From contig UZAE01012071.1 of assembly GCA_900617975.1 (NCBI GenBank), positions 18,280 to 69,308 on the forward strand: a stretch of DNA of 51,029 nucleotides, given 5' to 3'. Every line of letters starts with the position of its first letter. Position 1 is the stretch's first letter. The notes beneath the pieces were generated by a model, which was not told where the DNA came from, did not search any database, and worked only from the letters and a program-made list of their open reading frames with translations. The position numbers and the translations under genes were made by a program. Of the stretch, positions 47,472 to 51,029 are shown piece after piece. The stretch comes from Rodentolepis nana (Eukaryota > Platyhelminthes > Cestoda > Cyclophyllidea > Hymenolepididae).

Positions 47472-50400
47472 CATAGTTTTAGGGGAGACCGATAAGCAAA
47501 ACAATCGCTTTATCATTCGATTTTTAAGCTTTCCTATGACTATCCTTTTTAATCAGTAATTGAGGCGGTTATTCCTCTCACTGACTGCCAGTAACAGGAT
47601 TAAAGCCTATAACGATACACAACAATCCACGTCCTCGTAGTTTATGCTATTCCAATGATTGCCGCTTCTTCTGAGCACGATTGGCTAAAATTGCCAACTC
47701 TGTATTTGGCCTATATTTCTCGTTATAAATAGTCTTTCCTTTCGTCTGCGCACTGAAATTATCAACAAGCACATTTTGAAACGCTTTCCTGATTGATCGA
47801 ATTAATTTAAAACCACAATCTTCATCCTTAAGGGCTGTGACTTTAAGGGTGGGTCAAAAATTTAGTTTGAGAAAATTGCATAGAGATTAGAATTTTTATT
47901 GGGAAATAAGGACATAAACAATTTCAGAAGAGATGAACTCCAACTGAAATTCATATGGTGAAGAAGGTGTATAAAAGAAAACAAAGACTCCAGATTGCGT
48001 GAAGCATTTCTCCTTAATTGTTGGTGTCCTTTTCGTAGAAATATGCTCATTCGGTTGTTCTTGTGAACACACTCGACATCCCTTCGGTTGGGTTATTTTG
48101 TCCTCTAAGGTTCTTCGATTAATTGAATTTAACCTAGCCAATATCTTCCTTTCTGTTCATTTTCTCTTTCTTTCTGATAGTTCGAGTTAGGACTTGAATG
48201 CTAGTGTTCTTTTTATTTCTGGAATTGTGAAACAAAGCCTCTTTGATCAAGGGCCTATCTATTGCCTTTCAACCCACATTGATCTTATGCTATTTTCCTT
48301 AGTAAACCTAATTCTATCAAAATTCTCCTTACAAGTACTGTTATGTGTCAAATGTAGCGAATTATTTAGACTATCAGAATGATACAGATAACCTCTCGTC
48401 TGAAGTTTTCTGCCTTCAACCAAAAGTCTTTTTTTATTGCAAGAAAGCTTAGAAAATGAGGAATTTCCTTCTTGAAGGTTGTTATTTTAGTTCGTTTTTT
48501 CTCTTGAGATTGGTCTATTTTTTTAAGGTAAAACAATTTAGGTACCACTTAAAAGGTAGTACTTGATTTAAAAATGAAAAGATAGATTAACTAGAGCTAT
48601 TTAGAAGTCCATTATTTTTTGATTTATGGTTACTACTCTCTAGCAAAAGAAATGGGTTGTACCCCACCGTTAAACTAATTGTGGACTACAGTACCGAGTT
48701 AAATCTTTCAAACTTCAAAACCGGTTTTTACCCAGACGAAACACAAACCTCTATCAAAATTTATAAGAAGCTTCCGGACTGATAGGTGAAGACCACAATT
48801 TTACCACTTGTGGAACTTTCATATTTTGTGAAGTAAAGCACCCGGTTGCGTTCTCATCTCCAACCAGCAAAATAATTACATAAAGCTATACATTTTTCTG
48901 CCCAACTCATACCTTTATTAAAAATTACACCAAGCGATGAATGCCTATAAACTAAAGTAGCCGTGTGTACTTCAACTTCCCTTGAAGTACCCTTACCTTC
49001 GAGTAATCGATAGCGTATAGTGGAGAAAAACATGACAATTATTCGAATGGAGATAATTTGATAGCATTTCTACTCACTGCAAGATAACGAAGTCCCCACC
49101 CCACCCCCTCTAACAGACCAGGATTTATATCCGTTTGGCAAATACATTGCATCTTATCTCAGCATCCAGAGGATACTTCATTGGCAGTAAAATTACTATA
49201 AATAGTCCAAGGTGTACCTCATGTCACTTTATCTCCTGATAAGAAACTTTCAAATTTTTCTGCTGGAGCACCACTTAAGGCTACTCTTCAATAAAAAAAC
49301 CCGTGATAATTAGGTCATGGACACACTGACATGCTCTGAATCAGCACGGCGACGATTAAGGTTCGTGAAATTTGAATCCTCTGGAATTTTAAACGCAAAA
49401 CAACAAGGATGTAGGACAGATCTTTGTTATGTTTTTTTAGAGCGACCTGGTTTAATGTCAATTTCTTTTTTTTGTGATCCAATTTAAATCGGATTTATTT
49501 TGTTTATATTTTAATCACCTTCGTTTATAACATTCGTATTGTACCTAAAATCACCGAACCAGATAAATCGTGTTAATTTACTTCGACAAATTCTTAATTA
49601 AACCCTCCAATCATAAGTCCACAACCTCGTAAAGTACTGGCCGCTTACTTCAAAATGTAAAATTTCTAAAAGATTTTCATTTACTTTTTTTAACTTAGAA
49701 ATTTCCGATCAGTACTTTGATAACTTATGTTGGTCAGTTTGATAGCTGGTGTGATTGTTCATTCCTGTATACAGCAATCTCATTCGAATTTGGCTTGTGG
49801 ACCTTCGGCGTGCAAAAGTGCAATGAAAGTGGGATAAAGACATGACCTTCCAGCGAGATCTAATCATAGGATGGTCATTTACGAATTCGTAATTCCTCGA
49901 GCCTAAGGCCTATCGAGTCATGTAAGGAAAGTGAAAGTGTCAACCGCCCTGGTTAAGTCAACGAAATCGGAATTATTCGGAGACTCCATTATGCTACTTC
50001 TTTCCTCAAGTGGAACTTAAAATTTTTTTGTGAATATTAAGTGCTTGTTAAGGCATATTAAACATCTATTTCATGGAATGTTGCAGTACAGCTCAAGTTG
50101 AAGGTTATATTTAACACATTTTATCACAATATTTACTTCTTTTCATTAAGTCAGTAACTTGATGGTAACTTTAATAATACAATCACTATTGTAGAGCCGT
50201 ACACCTAAAATAAAATAGCCTTTTCCTTGCCTTGGTGGAAAGCTCTCAGAAAACATGTGCAAGTTGGCGCGTAGGGGATTCATGGGTGTTGCCACCATTT
50301 CCTATTCTCCTGTCTGGCCTTAAGATGGTTCTCTAAGATAAAGTGTTTCCGCTACACATCGGATAGAAGTAAACACAACATCCGTGCAATAGAGAACTGT

Positions 50401-51029
50401 TTTTCACTTAAAATAAGAACACATATTTCTTTTTCTTTTCATTTTTCGATGAAAGTATTGTTCGTCTGTTCTAGGCAATGCCATATGTTAATGAAATTAA
50501 ATTGGAATGGCCATTATTACTGTTTAATCGACCGAGTTAATGCGCAGGATATGCATTTTAACGAATGTTAAAAATATAGTATTTGGTAAATATTTTTAGA
50601 AATTTTTATTCTTTCTGTTGGCACAGTTCAAGAATAGGGATTTAATCAATGGCTAATTGGGCAATTTAATCCTATCAATACTATATTAATTTAAGAGTCA
50701 ATAGATGAACATAAAATAGCATTTGACGGGAATATGGCATGAATTAAATTAAAGGCAATTATTTGAAGGTCTGGTTACTTGTTTGTAGGATTTTAAGGGG
50801 GCAAATCTTATGTCTTTTACATATATTTATATACATATATTTTGAACTGAATACGCCGAATTGTTTCAGACAGATAGCGCAGAACAGCGTGTGTTAAAAA
50901 ATGATTGAACTTTTCTCTCAAGGACCTAATGATGTTGTACGCTTCGACCAAAATATTTGCTAATTTAAATTCAGCACTTTGATTCGTGCACTTACAAGTA
51001 TTTTGTCTGATTTCGCGCTGTCGTGGGGG
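46987..51029 (+). other. cadherin intron, open to the right
   Basis: No cadherin motif (DXNDN, DXDXG, DRE) is seen in any plus frame after the donor, so the next exon lies beyond the window and the intron exceeds 4 kb. It holds a G9 run (47098-47106), an (AT)n array and C-rich CCCCACCCCACCCCC near 49095, and is otherwise plain AT-rich DNA. Confidence 0.65.
47409..47469. repeat. (AT)n microsatellite in the intron
   Basis: Sixty-one bases of alternating AT. Confidence 0.95.

Noticed and set aside
1..51029. CRISPR arrays, bacterial operons, rRNA genes
   Set aside because: None seen. The window is eukaryotic and the only arrays are simple repeats.

Overview
This is a eukaryotic, AT-rich (roughly 65% A+T by eye), gene-poor window that looks like metazoan intron or intergenic DNA. 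The only convincing host gene is the large first coding exon of a protocadherin-type cadherin at the right end (44902-46986, + strand). It has a signal peptide, five complete extracellular cadherin repeats and the start of a sixth, and it ends at a clear splice donor. The single-exon ectodomain and the Cys-bearing EC1 loop fit a lophotrochozoan protocadherin. A parasitic flatworm is my best guess for the organism, but this is inference.

The left and middle parts are dominated by one retroelement system. A non-LTR retrotransposon (1470-4013, + strand) encodes an apurinic-type endonuclease, a reverse transcriptase thumb, RNase H and a C-terminal zinc knuckle. It is broken by loss of the RT core, two frameshifts and an endonuclease active-site change. 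Around it are nine copies or fragments of a ~305-335 bp non-autonomous element (457-778, 6156-6470, 7762-8085, 14711-15057 rearranged, 17973-18286, 29956-30261, 33891-34196, 35880-36213, 39150-39315 cut by a gap). These share about 100 nt of 5' head and about 50 nt of 3' tail with the LINE.

The shared head folds by eye into a complete hepatitis-delta-virus-like (HDV-like) self-cleaving ribozyme: P1, P2, P3, P1.1, P4, the GGGCAAC joining segment and the catalytic C. In the best-bounded copies the target-site duplication abuts, within one base, the nucleotide where this ribozyme would cleave. This gives a LINE plus parasite pair sharing a ribozyme head and a tail, architecturally like L1Tc/NARTc and ingi/RIME of trypanosomes. 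It is the most interesting system in the window.

Layout: 1-77 microsatellite; 457-778 element copy; 1470-4013 LINE; 4025-23770 non-coding DNA with four more copies and AT microsatellites; 23777-24911 dead mariner DNA transposon (- strand); 28065-28188 possible orphan exon; 29956-39315 four more copies; 39316-39410 assembly gap; 39411-44720 non-coding; 44730-44901 CpG-rich leader; 44902-46986 protocadherin exon; 46987-51029 intron. Long G or C homopolymers (17 or so of at least 8 bases) are strikingly frequent for such AT-rich DNA.
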